From Bradyrhizobium sp. SZCCT0148 (lineage in GTDB: Bacteria > Pseudomonadota > Alphaproteobacteria > Rhizobiales > Xanthobacteraceae), in the NCBI RefSeq assembly GCF_018129985.1, contig NZ_JAFCKT010000005.1:124001-188000 (forward strand): a stretch of 64,000 nt of DNA. The letters are read 5' to 3'. The position numbers and the translations under genes are program-made. The number at the start of each line of letters is the position of its first letter. Within the stretch, counting starts at the first letter, position 1. The notes under the pieces were generated by a model. That model was not told the origin of the DNA. It worked only from the letters and a program-made list of their open reading frames with translations, and searched no databases. This document shows, one piece after another, positions 26,341 to 34,788 of this stretch.

Positions 26341-28302
26341 ATGGATCTTTTAACTCAAGCCCAGATCAAGGGCGTTCAATCCGAATTCGTCGATGCCCTC
26401 GGAAAGCTGCGGGTCACCGATCCCGTGGCCCTCAAATCCATCCTCGAGGCCTTGCCTGAAAAGCGGGTCTATCGCTTCGTCGAGGGCCCGGTGGTGCTTC
26501 GCGCCTTGAGGCATTCGCGGACCGAACTGGCGGCCACCGGCCGGGTGCCCCTCAAATGGACAATCACCGGCAACGCGAAGGTGATCGCGCAAGGCGAGAC
26601 GCGCGAGCCCGTGATCGCTTGGCCTTCTGACTTGCCGCTCGGTTACCACCGCTTGACATTGACCGACGCCGAAGGTGCGACGGAAGAAGTCCCGATGATC
26701 GTGGCGCCCGAGCGGGCGTACGGCGGTGATTTTGACCGTGGCTGGCTGCTCGCCGTGCAGCTCTACAGCATTCGCTCCGACCGGAATTGGGGCATCGGAG
26801 ATTTCACCGATCTGGCCGGCCTCGTCCGGCTTGCCAAGCAGCTTGGGGCAGACGGCGTCGGACTCAATCCGCTGCATATCCTGTTCGATGACCATCCGGC
26901 CGATTGCAGCCCCTATTCCCCCAACAGCCGGCTGTTTCTCAACCCGCTCTATATCGACGTCGAGGCGATCCCCGAATTCGCGGCAGACCTCGTACCGGAT
27001 GCCGCGGCGACCGCTGCGCGGCTGCGCGAGGGCGACCGGGTCCCCTACGCCGATATGGCTGCGCTGAAATGGCGGGCCTTGCGCGCCGCCTTTGAAGCTT
27101 TTTTGACAAAGGCGAGCGGCGTCCGCCGCAATCAGTTCGACGCATTCCGTGCCGACCGCGCGCCGCTGTTGTCCCGCTTCGCCTGCTTCGAGGTGCTGCG
27201 CCACCGTTTCGTGTCGCCGTGGTGGGAATGGCCGGTTGAATGGCAGCAGCCGGACGACGCCAGATGCGCGGAGCTGCGAAACGGTCCCGACAAGCGCGAG
27301 GTCGAGTTCGTCGAATTCGTGCAATGGACGGCCGACAGCCAATTGCATGCGGCCAAGGAGCTTGCCAGCCAACTCGGAATGCGGGTCGGATTGTACCTCG
27401 ACGTCGCCGTCGGCGTGCAGTCCAACGGCTTTGATGCCTGGAACGAGCAGGTTGCGATCTCGCGTCATCTCGCGGTCGGCGCGCCACCCGATGTGCTCAA
27501 CACCGCCGGTCAGGACTGGGGTCTCGCCGGCTTCAATGCCGGTGGCCTGGAAGCGCAGTCCTTCGTGCCCTTCGCCGATATGCTGGCGGCCTCGATGCGC
27601 CATGCCGGCGCCATCCGGATTGACCACGTCCTCGGCCTGAAGCGGCTCTATCTTGTGCCGCGCGGCTTCAAGCCCGACAACGGCGCTTATGTGCAGATGC
27701 CGTTCGAGGCCCTGCTCGGCGCCATCGCGCGCGAGAGCGTGGCGCATAAGTGCATCGTGATCGGCGAGGATCTCGGCACGGTGCCGGAAGGTTTCCGCGA
27801 GACCATGCAGGATTTCGGCATCTGGTCCTATCTCGTCATGATGTTCGAGCGGGACGATGCCGGCCATTTCCGCACCAGCGACTTCTACCGACCCAATGCG
27901 CTGGTGACGCTGAACACTCACGACCTGTGCACTTATGCAGGCTGGCGCTCTTTCAGCGATCTCAGGGTAAAGCGCTCGCTCGGGCTCGATCCCGGCGAGA
28001 ACGAGCAGGACCGCTGGGATGCGCTCGGCATGCTCGACGAGATCCTGCGCCAGAACGGCATTACCGCCAACGACCTCTATTCGGTGCTTGCCTTCCTGTC
28101 GCGCACGCCGTCGCGGCTGTTGGCGGTGTCAATGGAGGATCTGCTCGGCGTGCTCGACCAGCCCAACATCCCCGGCACGATCGACGAGCATCCGAACTGG
28201 CGCCAGCGACTTCCCGTCGCGCTCGACAAGATCGCCTCGAAGGTCGACCTCACGGCCTTGCGAGCGGCGACGCGGGAACGTTCGCTGAATGGCGGGAGTT
28301 GA
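26341..28302 (+). CDS. malQ: 4-alpha-glucanotransferase (amylomaltase)
   Basis: MalQ, a GH77 enzyme, transfers alpha-1,4-glucan segments between maltodextrins and releases glucose. The 653-residue protein has a family N-terminal extension (about residues 1-130), then SIRSDRNWGIGDFTDL, nucleophile IRIDHVLGL (Asp about 428), acid/base IGEDLGTVP (Glu about 476) and NTHDLCTYAGW (Asp about 528). The Pro usual in THDLPT is Cys here. The start ATG at 26341 follows an in-frame TTG at 26323; the ATG gives the usual N-terminus. It is transcribed away from the glgE operon and is followed 30 bases later by a GH15 gene, probably its operon partner. Confidence 0.95.
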   Translation: MDLLTQAQIKGVQSEFVDALGKLRVTDPVALKSILEALPEKRVYRFVEGPVVLRALRHSRTELAATGRVPLKWTITGNAKVIAQGETREPVIAWPSDLPLGYHRLTLTDAEGATEEVPMIVAPERAYGGDFDRGWLLAVQLYSIRSDRNWGIGDFTDLAGLVRLAKQLGADGVGLNPLHILFDDHPADCSPYSPNSRLFLNPLYIDVEAIPEFAADLVPDAAATAARLREGDRVPYADMAALKWRALRAAFEAFLTKASGVRRNQFDAFRADRAPLLSRFACFEVLRHRFVSPWWEWPVEWQQPDDARCAELRNGPDKREVEFVEFVQWTADSQLHAAKELASQLGMRVGLYLDVAVGVQSNGFDAWNEQVAISRHLAVGAPPDVLNTAGQDWGLAGFNAGGLEAQSFVPFADMLAASMRHAGAIRIDHVLGLKRLYLVPRGFKPDNGAYVQMPFEALLGAIARESVAHKCIVIGEDLGTVPEGFRETMQDFGIWSYLVMMFERDDAGHFRTSDFYRPNALVTLNTHDLCTYAGWRSFSDLRVKRSLGLDPGENEQDRWDALGMLDEILRQNGITANDLYSVLAFLSRTPSRLLAVSMEDLLGVLDQPNIPGTIDEHPNWRQRLPVALDKIASKVDLTALRAATRERSLNGGS

Positions 28303-28332
28303 TCGGGCGGGGATTTCCAGGCTCGAGAGACA

Positions 28333-30132
28333 TTGACCCAGAGAATCGAAGACTACGCGCTGATCGGCGATTGCGAGACCGCGGCGCTGGTCGGGCGCGA
28401 CGGCTCGATCGATTGGCTGTGCTGGCCCGCCTTCGATTCCGACGCCTGCTTTGCCGCCATCCTCGGCACCCACAAGAACGGCCGGTGGCTGGTCGCCCCT
28501 GGCGAGGACGTCACGAAAATTGCGCGCCGCTATCTCGGCCACACTCTCATCCTCGAAACACGCTTCGAGACTGAGAGTGGAACCGTCGCGCTGATCGACT
28601 TCATGCCGCCGCGCGGCAAGGCGTCCGATATCGTGCGGCTGGTCCGCGGCGTCAGCGGCACGGTGAAGATGCGGATGGAGCTCGTGATCCGCTTCGGCTT
28701 CGGCGTGGACATTCCCTGGGTGCGACGGATCGATCATTCGCTGCTGGCAGTGGCCGGCCAGGACATGACGGTGCTGCGGACGCCGGTGAAGACCCGCGGC
28801 GAGGACTTGACCACGGTCGCCGACTTCGAAGTGAAGGCGGGCGAAACCGTGCCGTTCGTGCTGACCTACGGCCCTTCGCATCTCGATCCCCCTGAAGCGA
28901 TCGACCCTAAGATCGCGCTCGAGGAGACCGAAAAATTCTGGACCGAATGGTGCAGCCGCTGCACCCACGATGGCGAGTATCAGGATCTCATGCTTCGCTC
29001 GCTGATCACGCTGAAGGCGCTGACCTTCGCCCCGACCGGCGGCATCGTCGCGGCGCCGACGACGTCGTTGCCGGAAAAGCTCGGCGGGGCCAGGAACTGG
29101 GACTATCGCTTCTGCTGGCTGCGCGATGCCACCTTCACGCTGCTGGCGCTGATGAACTCGGGTTATACCGAGGAAGCCCTGGCCTGGCACAATTGGTTGC
29201 TGCGCGCGGCGGCCGGCGCGCCGGCGAACATGCAGATCATGTACGGCATCTGGGGCCAGCGGCGATTGCTGGAATGGGAGGCCGGCTGGCTCGACGGCTA
29301 CGAGGGCGCAAAGCCGGTCCGCGTCGGCAACGCCGCGCATGCGCAGCTTCAGCTCGACGTCTATGGCGAGTTGATCGACGCCTTCCACCAGTCGCGCATG
29401 GCCAAGCTCGAGCTCGACGAGGAGACCTGGGCGCTGGAATGCGCCGTGCTCCAGCATCTCGCCGAAGTCTGGGATCGGCCCGACCAGGGCATCTGGGAGC
29501 GGCGCGGCGAGCCGAAGCATTACGTTTTCTCCAAGGTGATGACCTGGGTCGCATTCGACCGCGGCATCAAGAGCGCCGAGACCTTCGGCTTCAAGGCACC
29601 ACTGCTGCACTGGCGCGCCCTGCGCGAAGCAATTCACCGCGACGTCTGCAACAAGGGATTCGACGCCGAGGAAAATGCCTTCGTGGAATCTTACGGCTCG
29701 AAAATGCTGGACGCCAGCGTGCTGCTGCTGCCGGCCGTCGGCTTCCTTCCGCCCGACGATCCGCGCATCCGCGGCACCATCGCCGCGGTCGAACAATACA
29801 TGATGCGCGATGGCTTCGTGTTGCGCCATGATCCGCGCGAGGTCTCCGCGGAGACCCAACCGATCGAGGGCGCGTTTCTGGCCTGCAGTCTGTGGCTTGC
29901 CGACGCCCATGTGCTGGCCGGCCGTCTCGACAAGGCGCAAGTGCTGCTTGATCGTGTGATCGGCATCGCCAACGATGTTGGGCTGCTGGCCGAAGAATAC
30001 GATTCAGTCGCGCGGCGCCAGACCGGCAATTTCCCGCAGGCGCTGACGCACATCGCGCTGATCAACACCGCGCATAATCTGTCGGCGGCGCGGCAGGAGT
30101 GCGATAAGCCGGCGGTGCAACGGTCGAAGTAG
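28333..30132 (+). CDS. Glycoside hydrolase family 15 protein (glucoamylase or trehalase type)
   Basis: A 599-residue GH15 protein with the N-terminal segment IEDYALIGDCETAALVGRDG followed by the (alpha/alpha)6 catalytic domain. NWDYRFCWLRDATF, a Glu in DQGIWERRGEPKHYV and a second Glu in LLAEEYD match the family acid/base pair. Members hydrolyse terminal alpha-glucosidic bonds of maltodextrins or trehalose, and sequence alone does not decide which. Setting (malQ and the trehalose operon) suits either. No signal peptide is seen, so it is cytoplasmic. The start is TTG at 28333, chosen because the conserved N-terminus begins there and no closer ATG exists. Confidence 0.9.
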   Translation: MTQRIEDYALIGDCETAALVGRDGSIDWLCWPAFDSDACFAAILGTHKNGRWLVAPGEDVTKIARRYLGHTLILETRFETESGTVALIDFMPPRGKASDIVRLVRGVSGTVKMRMELVIRFGFGVDIPWVRRIDHSLLAVAGQDMTVLRTPVKTRGEDLTTVADFEVKAGETVPFVLTYGPSHLDPPEAIDPKIALEETEKFWTEWCSRCTHDGEYQDLMLRSLITLKALTFAPTGGIVAAPTTSLPEKLGGARNWDYRFCWLRDATFTLLALMNSGYTEEALAWHNWLLRAAAGAPANMQIMYGIWGQRRLLEWEAGWLDGYEGAKPVRVGNAAHAQLQLDVYGELIDAFHQSRMAKLELDEETWALECAVLQHLAEVWDRPDQGIWERRGEPKHYVFSKVMTWVAFDRGIKSAETFGFKAPLLHWRALREAIHRDVCNKGFDAEENAFVESYGSKMLDASVLLLPAVGFLPPDDPRIRGTIAAVEQYMMRDGFVLRHDPREVSAETQPIEGAFLACSLWLADAHVLAGRLDKAQVLLDRVIGIANDVGLLAEEYDSVARRQTGNFPQALTHIALINTAHNLSAARQECDKPAVQRSK

Positions 30133-30136
30133 GGAC

Positions 30137-30949
30137 TTAAGCGACGCCATTCCGCTTCAGGATCATCTCCATCGCCTCGGCAAATCCGTCCTGCTCGTTG
30201 CTTGCCGTGACGTGGGTCGCCTGGTCCTTGACGCTGTCGGTGGCGTTGCCCATGGCGATGGAGGTGCCGCTGACGCGGAACATCGCAAGGTCGTTCTGCA
30301 TGTCGCCGATGGTGGCTACCGCATCGGTAGATATGCCGAGGCGCTTGGCCATCGCCTGCACGAAGGTGCCTTTGTTGACGTTAGGCGGAGTGATGTCGAG
30401 ATAATAGGTCTGCGAGCGCACCGCGGTGGCCTCGCTGCCGAGCGCCTGCTGCATCGCCTTCTCGCAAGCCTCCAGGCCTGCCGCATCGGCGCTGGCGCCG
30501 ACGATCTTGCAGGCGCTCGACAGGTAAGGAGAAAAGTCCGTCACGATGGTGGGGTCGGAGCGGATCGTGTGCTGCTCATGCGCGACGTATTTGCCGCTGG
30601 GGTTGTCGATCAGCCATTTGTCGTAGGTGAATAGCCAGATGTCGGCGCCGAACTCGCGCAGGATCTGCAAGGCGCGCTCGGCGGCACTTGCGGGGATCAG
30701 GTGCTGTTCGACCGGCTTCATCTCGGGATCGACGATCGAGGAACCGTTGAACGGGCCGACCGGGAGCCACAGCGCCAATGGCTCGATCAGGAAGCGCATG
30801 CCGATCGCGGGACGACTGGAGGTGATGGTGAAGCCGACACCGGCCCTGTGCAACTGCTGCACTGCAGACCTCGCGCGATCCGTCAGCGTCTTGTCCTTGG
30901 TCAGCAGCGTGCCGTCGACGTCGGACACCACGAGGGAGATTTGCGTCAT
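30137..30949 (-). CDS. Cof-type HAD-IIB family hydrolase
   Basis: A 270-residue haloacid dehalogenase-type phosphatase of the Cof/IIB class, which usually acts on sugar phosphates or nucleotides. Visible motifs are SDVDGTLLTKD (residues 9-19, nucleophile Asp and second Asp), SSRPAIGMR (motif II Ser), and IGDMQNDLAMF (motif IV acidic pair), with a large cap in between. It starts 24 bases after gntK and ends the sugar-phosphate operon, which suggests a substrate from that pathway. The exact substrate cannot be read from sequence. It ends four bases from the convergent GH15 stop. Confidence 0.92.
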   Translation of the reverse strand: MTQISLVVSDVDGTLLTKDKTLTDRARSAVQQLHRAGVGFTITSSRPAIGMRFLIEPLALWLPVGPFNGSSIVDPEMKPVEQHLIPASAAERALQILREFGADIWLFTYDKWLIDNPSGKYVAHEQHTIRSDPTIVTDFSPYLSSACKIVGASADAAGLEACEKAMQQALGSEATAVRSQTYYLDITPPNVNKGTFVQAMAKRLGISTDAVATIGDMQNDLAMFRVSGTSIAMGNATDSVKDQATHVTASNEQDGFAEAMEMILKRNGVA

Positions 30950-30973
30950 GACAGGACTTTCACTTTCGAGGTC

Positions 30974-31501
30974 TCAGCGCTTCGTCCCGCCAAGCTTCAA
31001 TTGCCGTACCACGCCATCCACGATCGCTTCGACGGTTTCGTCGATCGAGACGGTGATGACGTGCTCGGCCGCTTCCGGCGGCTCCAGCGTGTCGAACTGG
31101 CTGGTCAGCAACCCTGGCGGCATGAAATGGCCCTTGCGGCGCGCGAGCCGCTCGGCGATCAGCTCCTTGGTGCCCTTCAGGAACACGAAGCGGACGTCGT
31201 CGCGTCCGCGCAGCAGGACGTCGCGATAGGTGTGCTTCAGGGCCGAGCAGGCGATGATGACATGCCCGCCTTCGTTGCAGACCCGCGCGATCTCGTCGGC
31301 GATGGCATTGAGCCAGGGCCAGCGGTCGTCGTCAGTCAGGGGGTGACCGGCCTTCATCTTCTCGACATTGCTGGCGGGATGAAAGCTGTCGCCGTCCTCG
31401 AAGCGCCAGCCCAGCCGCTCGCCGAGTGCTTCAGCAACCGTGCTCTTGCCCGAACCCGACACGCCCATCACGATCAATGCACAAGGTGCTTCAACGCCCA
31501 C
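30974..31501 (-). CDS. gntK: Gluconokinase
   Basis: Gluconokinase phosphorylates gluconate to 6-phosphogluconate, the substrate of Gnd encoded nearby. The 175-residue protein has a P-loop MGVSGSGKST near the N-terminus, then DGDSFHPASNVEKM and ACSALKHTYRD, all typical of the GntK family. The start is GTG at 31501, preceded by GGAGGG with five bases between, and it overlaps the pgl stop by 11 bases. The frame is open to 31588, but that region is the end of pgl. It lies between pgl and a HAD phosphatase in one operon. Confidence 0.95.
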   Translation of the reverse strand: MGVEAPCALIVMGVSGSGKSTVAEALGERLGWRFEDGDSFHPASNVEKMKAGHPLTDDDRWPWLNAIADEIARVCNEGGHVIIACSALKHTYRDVLLRGRDDVRFVFLKGTKELIAERLARRKGHFMPPGLLTSQFDTLEPPEAAEHVITVSIDETVEAIVDGVVRQLKLGGTKR

Positions 31502-32237
31502 GAATTCCCTCCGGAAGCGCGGCCTGGTCGACCAGCCAGACGGTCTCACCATTCGAGCGCGCGCGTAACGCCGGAAGAGTCTCGCCATTGAGGAGGCGCG
31601 TCAAGATCGGCTGCTTGTCGTGCCCGGCAATCTCGAACAGCATCTCGCGGCACGAGGCCAGAGCCGGCAGGGTGAGCGAGACCCGCGGCACGAAAGGCGC
31701 GACATTGGCCTTGGGCACCCCGACGACCCAGCGTTCGGTCTCTTCGATCGCGGGATAGCCCGGAAAGAGCGAGGCGGTGTGGCCGTCGGGGCCGGCGCCC
31801 ATCAGCACCAGGTCGAACAGCGGTCGCGTCGGATCGAGACTTTCAGAACCGTAGAAGGCCTGCAACTCGCGCGCATAGGCCTCGGCGCCCTGGTCCGGGT
31901 TTTCAGCCGTGGTCGGAATCGGGTGGATATGACCGGCGGGCGCATTGCCATCGAGAAACGTCGCGCGGGCCACAGCCATGTTGTTGAGAGGATCGCTCTC
32001 GGGCACGAATCGCTCGTCGCCGATGAACCAGTGCACGCGGTCCCACGGGATCTTGCCGCGCCGGGGAGCGCCGCCGAGCAAATGATAAAGCCTCTTCGGG
32101 CTGGAGCCGCCGGTAAGGCAGATCGCGATGCGCGAGGGGTTGGCCGCGATCCGCGCCATCACCCGTTCGGCCGCCGTCTGCGCCAGCGCCTCGGCATCAG
32201 CTTCGACGATCAGCGTCGGCTGTTCGGCCGTTGCCAT
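31491..32237 (-). CDS. pgl: 6-phosphogluconolactonase
   Basis: Pgl hydrolyses 6-phosphogluconolactone, the product of Zwf, to 6-phosphogluconate. The 248-residue protein belongs to the DevB/NagB-like type: CLTGGSSPKRLYHLL, WFIGDERFVPESDPLNN and LMGAGPDGHTASLFPG are its characteristic segments. The start ATG at 32237 shares one base with the zwf stop (TGATG), so the two sequential steps are translationally coupled. A longer frame to 32291 lies inside zwf. It overlaps gntK by 11 bases downstream. Confidence 0.96.
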   Translation of the reverse strand: MATAEQPTLIVEADAEALAQTAAERVMARIAANPSRIAICLTGGSSPKRLYHLLGGAPRRGKIPWDRVHWFIGDERFVPESDPLNNMAVARATFLDGNAPAGHIHPIPTTAENPDQGAEAYARELQAFYGSESLDPTRPLFDLVLMGAGPDGHTASLFPGYPAIEETERWVVGVPKANVAPFVPRVSLTLPALASCREMLFEIAGHDKQPILTRLLNGETLPALRARSNGETVWLVDQAALPEGIRGR

Positions 32238-33748
32238 CACGAATACTTCCGCCAGCTTCGCCCGTCCCGCCGCAGCAGCTCGTCGGCGCATTTCGGGCCG
32301 TCGCTGCCGGCGTCATAGGTCTCGATGCCGTTTGTGCCGGCCTTTTTCCAGGCGTCCAGGAACGGCTGCACCGCCTGCCATCCCGCTTCGACGCCGTCGG
32401 CGCGCTGGAATAAAATGTTGTCGCCGATCATGCAGTCGTAGATCAGCGTCTCGTAGCCCGTGCTGGGGTCCGCTTGGAAAAAATCGCCGTAACGGAACTT
32501 CATCTCGACGCCGTCGATGGTGATGCTCGGTCCCGGAATCTTGGCGTTGAACTGCAGCTCGATGGTCTCGGTCGGCGCGATACCGATCGTGAGGAAATTC
32601 TGCGAGAGGCGATCGACATCCGTGCCCGAAAACATCGACAGCGGCGCCTGCTTGAACTTGATCGCCACCTCGGTGCGCTTGTGGCCGAGCGCCTTGCCGG
32701 TGCGCAGATAAAACGGCACGCCGGCCCAGCGCCAATTGTCGATCAGGAGCTTGAGCGCGACATAGGTCTCGGTGGTGCTGTCGGGCTTGACGTCCTCTGT
32801 CTTGCGATAGTCCGGAATCTCGTCGTCGCCGATCTGCCCCGCAAGATATTGCCCGCGCACCGAACGCCGCAGCGCCTCCTCTTCGGTGGGCTGCTGGATC
32901 GCCGAGAGCACGTCCGCCTTCTCGGAGCGCACCGAATGCGCATCGAAGCGCGTCGGCGGTTCCATCGCGACGAGCGACATGAGCTGGAACAGATGGTTCG
33001 GCACCATGTCGCGCAGCGCGCCGGTCGCGTCGTAGAACCCGCCGCGATGACCGACGCCGAGCTTTTCCGCGACGGTGATCTGGATGTGGTCGATATGGTT
33101 GCGATTCCAGATTGGCTCGAACATGCCGTTGGCAAAGCGCAGCACCAGGATGTTCTGCACCGTCTCCTTGCCGAGATAATGATCGATCCGGTAGATCTGG
33201 TGCTCGTCCATGATCTTCAGAAGTTCGGCGTTCAGCGCGCGCGCCGAGGCGAGATCGGTGCCGAACGGCTTTTCGATCACCAGCCTGCGCCAGGCACCGT
33301 TCTCCTTCATCATGCCGGTGCGGCCGAGTTCGCGCGCCGTCGGCGCGAAGGCAGCGGGCGGGGTGGCGAGGTAGAACAGGCGGTTGCCGCCGGTGCCTTG
33401 CGCGCATTCCAGCGAATCCAGATGTTCGCGCAAGCGATCGAACGACGGCGGGTCCTTCGGATCGGCCTCGACGAAGGTGACGCATTGCAGCAGCTGCTTG
33501 GCGATGTCGTCGTCCACGGGACGCGTCGCGAACTGCCGCAACCCCTTCATCAGGCTCTGGCGCAACTCGTTATCCGACTGGCCCTTGCGGGCGACGCCGA
33601 CGACGCAGAACTTTTCCGGCAACAGGTTCTCGGCGGCGAGATTGTACAGCGACGGCATCACGAGTCGATGAGTGAGGTCGCCGGTCACGCCAAAGATGAC
33701 GAAGGCGCAGCTTTCCGGCTTGCGCTTGGCTTGCGGGTCTTTTGTCAC
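32237..33748 (-). CDS. zwf: Glucose-6-phosphate 1-dehydrogenase
   Basis: Zwf oxidises glucose-6-phosphate to 6-phosphogluconolactone and makes NADPH, entering the Entner-Doudoroff or pentose phosphate route. The 503-residue protein has the nucleotide-binding segment FVIFGVTGDLTHR (about residues 16-28) and the substrate-binding active-site motif RIDHYLGKE with its catalytic-region His, plus NLTHEL-region equivalents. Length is typical. The start is GTG at 33748 with no closer ATG. It lies 28 bases after gnd and is coupled to pgl. Being in one operon with gnd and the tal-pgi fusion suggests coordinated control. Confidence 0.96.
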   Translation of the reverse strand: MTKDPQAKRKPESCAFVIFGVTGDLTHRLVMPSLYNLAAENLLPEKFCVVGVARKGQSDNELRQSLMKGLRQFATRPVDDDIAKQLLQCVTFVEADPKDPPSFDRLREHLDSLECAQGTGGNRLFYLATPPAAFAPTARELGRTGMMKENGAWRRLVIEKPFGTDLASARALNAELLKIMDEHQIYRIDHYLGKETVQNILVLRFANGMFEPIWNRNHIDHIQITVAEKLGVGHRGGFYDATGALRDMVPNHLFQLMSLVAMEPPTRFDAHSVRSEKADVLSAIQQPTEEEALRRSVRGQYLAGQIGDDEIPDYRKTEDVKPDSTTETYVALKLLIDNWRWAGVPFYLRTGKALGHKRTEVAIKFKQAPLSMFSGTDVDRLSQNFLTIGIAPTETIELQFNAKIPGPSITIDGVEMKFRYGDFFQADPSTGYETLIYDCMIGDNILFQRADGVEAGWQAVQPFLDAWKKAGTNGIETYDAGSDGPKCADELLRRDGRSWRKYS

Positions 33749-33776
33749 GAATTGTCGGCCTTCGCTTTGTTACTGA

Positions 33777-34775
33777 TTATTTTGGCTTTGCCGCGCCCGG
33801 CTGCTTTGGCTCCTTGTGGCCGCCGAACCCCGCGCGCATCGCGGAGAGAATTTTTTCGGCGAAGGTGTGTTCCCGGCGGGAACGGAAACGTGTGTAGAGC
33901 GCTGCTGTCAGCACTTCGGCCGGCACGGCCTCGTCGATCGCCGCATTCACGGTCCAGCGCCCCTCGCCGGAATCTTCCACGAAGCCTGAATATTCCGTGA
34001 GCTGCGGGCTGTCGGCGAGCGCCGTCGAGGTGAGGTCGAGCAGCCAGGACGGGATCACTGAGCCGCGCCGCCAGACTTCGGCGATGTCGGCGAGATCGAA
34101 ATCGTAGCGGTGATCCGCCGGCAAGGCCTCGATGTTGGCGTTCTTGAGGATGTCGAAGCCTTCCGCATAAGCCTGCATCAGGCCGTATTCGATGCCGTTA
34201 TGGATCATCTTGACGAAATGGCCGGCGCCGACGGGACCGGCATGGATGTAGCCCTGCTCGATGCGGGGATCGCGGCCGTCGCGGCCTTCCGTGCGCGGAA
34301 TGTCGCCGGCGCCAGGGGCGAGTGCGGCGAAGATAGGATCGAGCCGGTCCACCACCGGCTTCTCGCCGCCGATCATCATGCAATAGCCGCGGTCGAGTCC
34401 CCAGACGCCCCCGGACGTGCCGACGTCGACATAGTGGATGCCGCGTTCCTTCAGCGCCTTGCCGCGGCGGACGTCGTCCTGCCAGAACGTGTTGCCGCCG
34501 TCGATGATGACGTCGCCGTCCTGCATCACGCCTGCGATCGTATTGATCGTGGTCTCGGTGATGTGCCCGGCAGGCAGCATCACCCAGGCCGTGCGCGGCC
34601 GCTCGAGCTTGGCGATGAAATCTTCCAACGTTGCCGAGCCGACCGCGCCATCTGCGGCGAGGCCAGCTACGGCCTTGGCGTCCTTGTCGTAGACCACGGT
34701 CGAATGTCCGTGGCGCATCAGGCGGCGAACGATGTTGCCGCCCATTCGGCCGAGGCCGATCATGCCGAGTTGCAT
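33777..34775 (-). CDS. gnd: 6-phosphogluconate dehydrogenase, short NAD-type
   Basis: This enzyme oxidatively decarboxylates 6-phosphogluconate to ribulose-5-phosphate. The 332-residue protein has the Rossmann loop GLGRMGGNIVRR, the substrate segment GTSGGVWGLDRGYC and catalytic KMIHNGIEYG. It is much shorter than the E. coli enzyme of about 470 residues and fits the decarboxylating, often NAD-preferring GndA type; cofactor use is inference. The start ATG at 34775 follows GGGAAG by seven bases; an upstream TTG at 34781 is less likely. It begins 13 bases after the tal-pgi fusion. Confidence 0.93.
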   Translation of the reverse strand: MQLGMIGLGRMGGNIVRRLMRHGHSTVVYDKDAKAVAGLAADGAVGSATLEDFIAKLERPRTAWVMLPAGHITETTINTIAGVMQDGDVIIDGGNTFWQDDVRRGKALKERGIHYVDVGTSGGVWGLDRGYCMMIGGEKPVVDRLDPIFAALAPGAGDIPRTEGRDGRDPRIEQGYIHAGPVGAGHFVKMIHNGIEYGLMQAYAEGFDILKNANIEALPADHRYDFDLADIAEVWRRGSVIPSWLLDLTSTALADSPQLTEYSGFVEDSGEGRWTVNAAIDEAVPAEVLTAALYTRFRSRREHTFAEKILSAMRAGFGGHKEPKQPGAAKPK

Positions 34776-34788
34776 TTGCAATCTTCCC

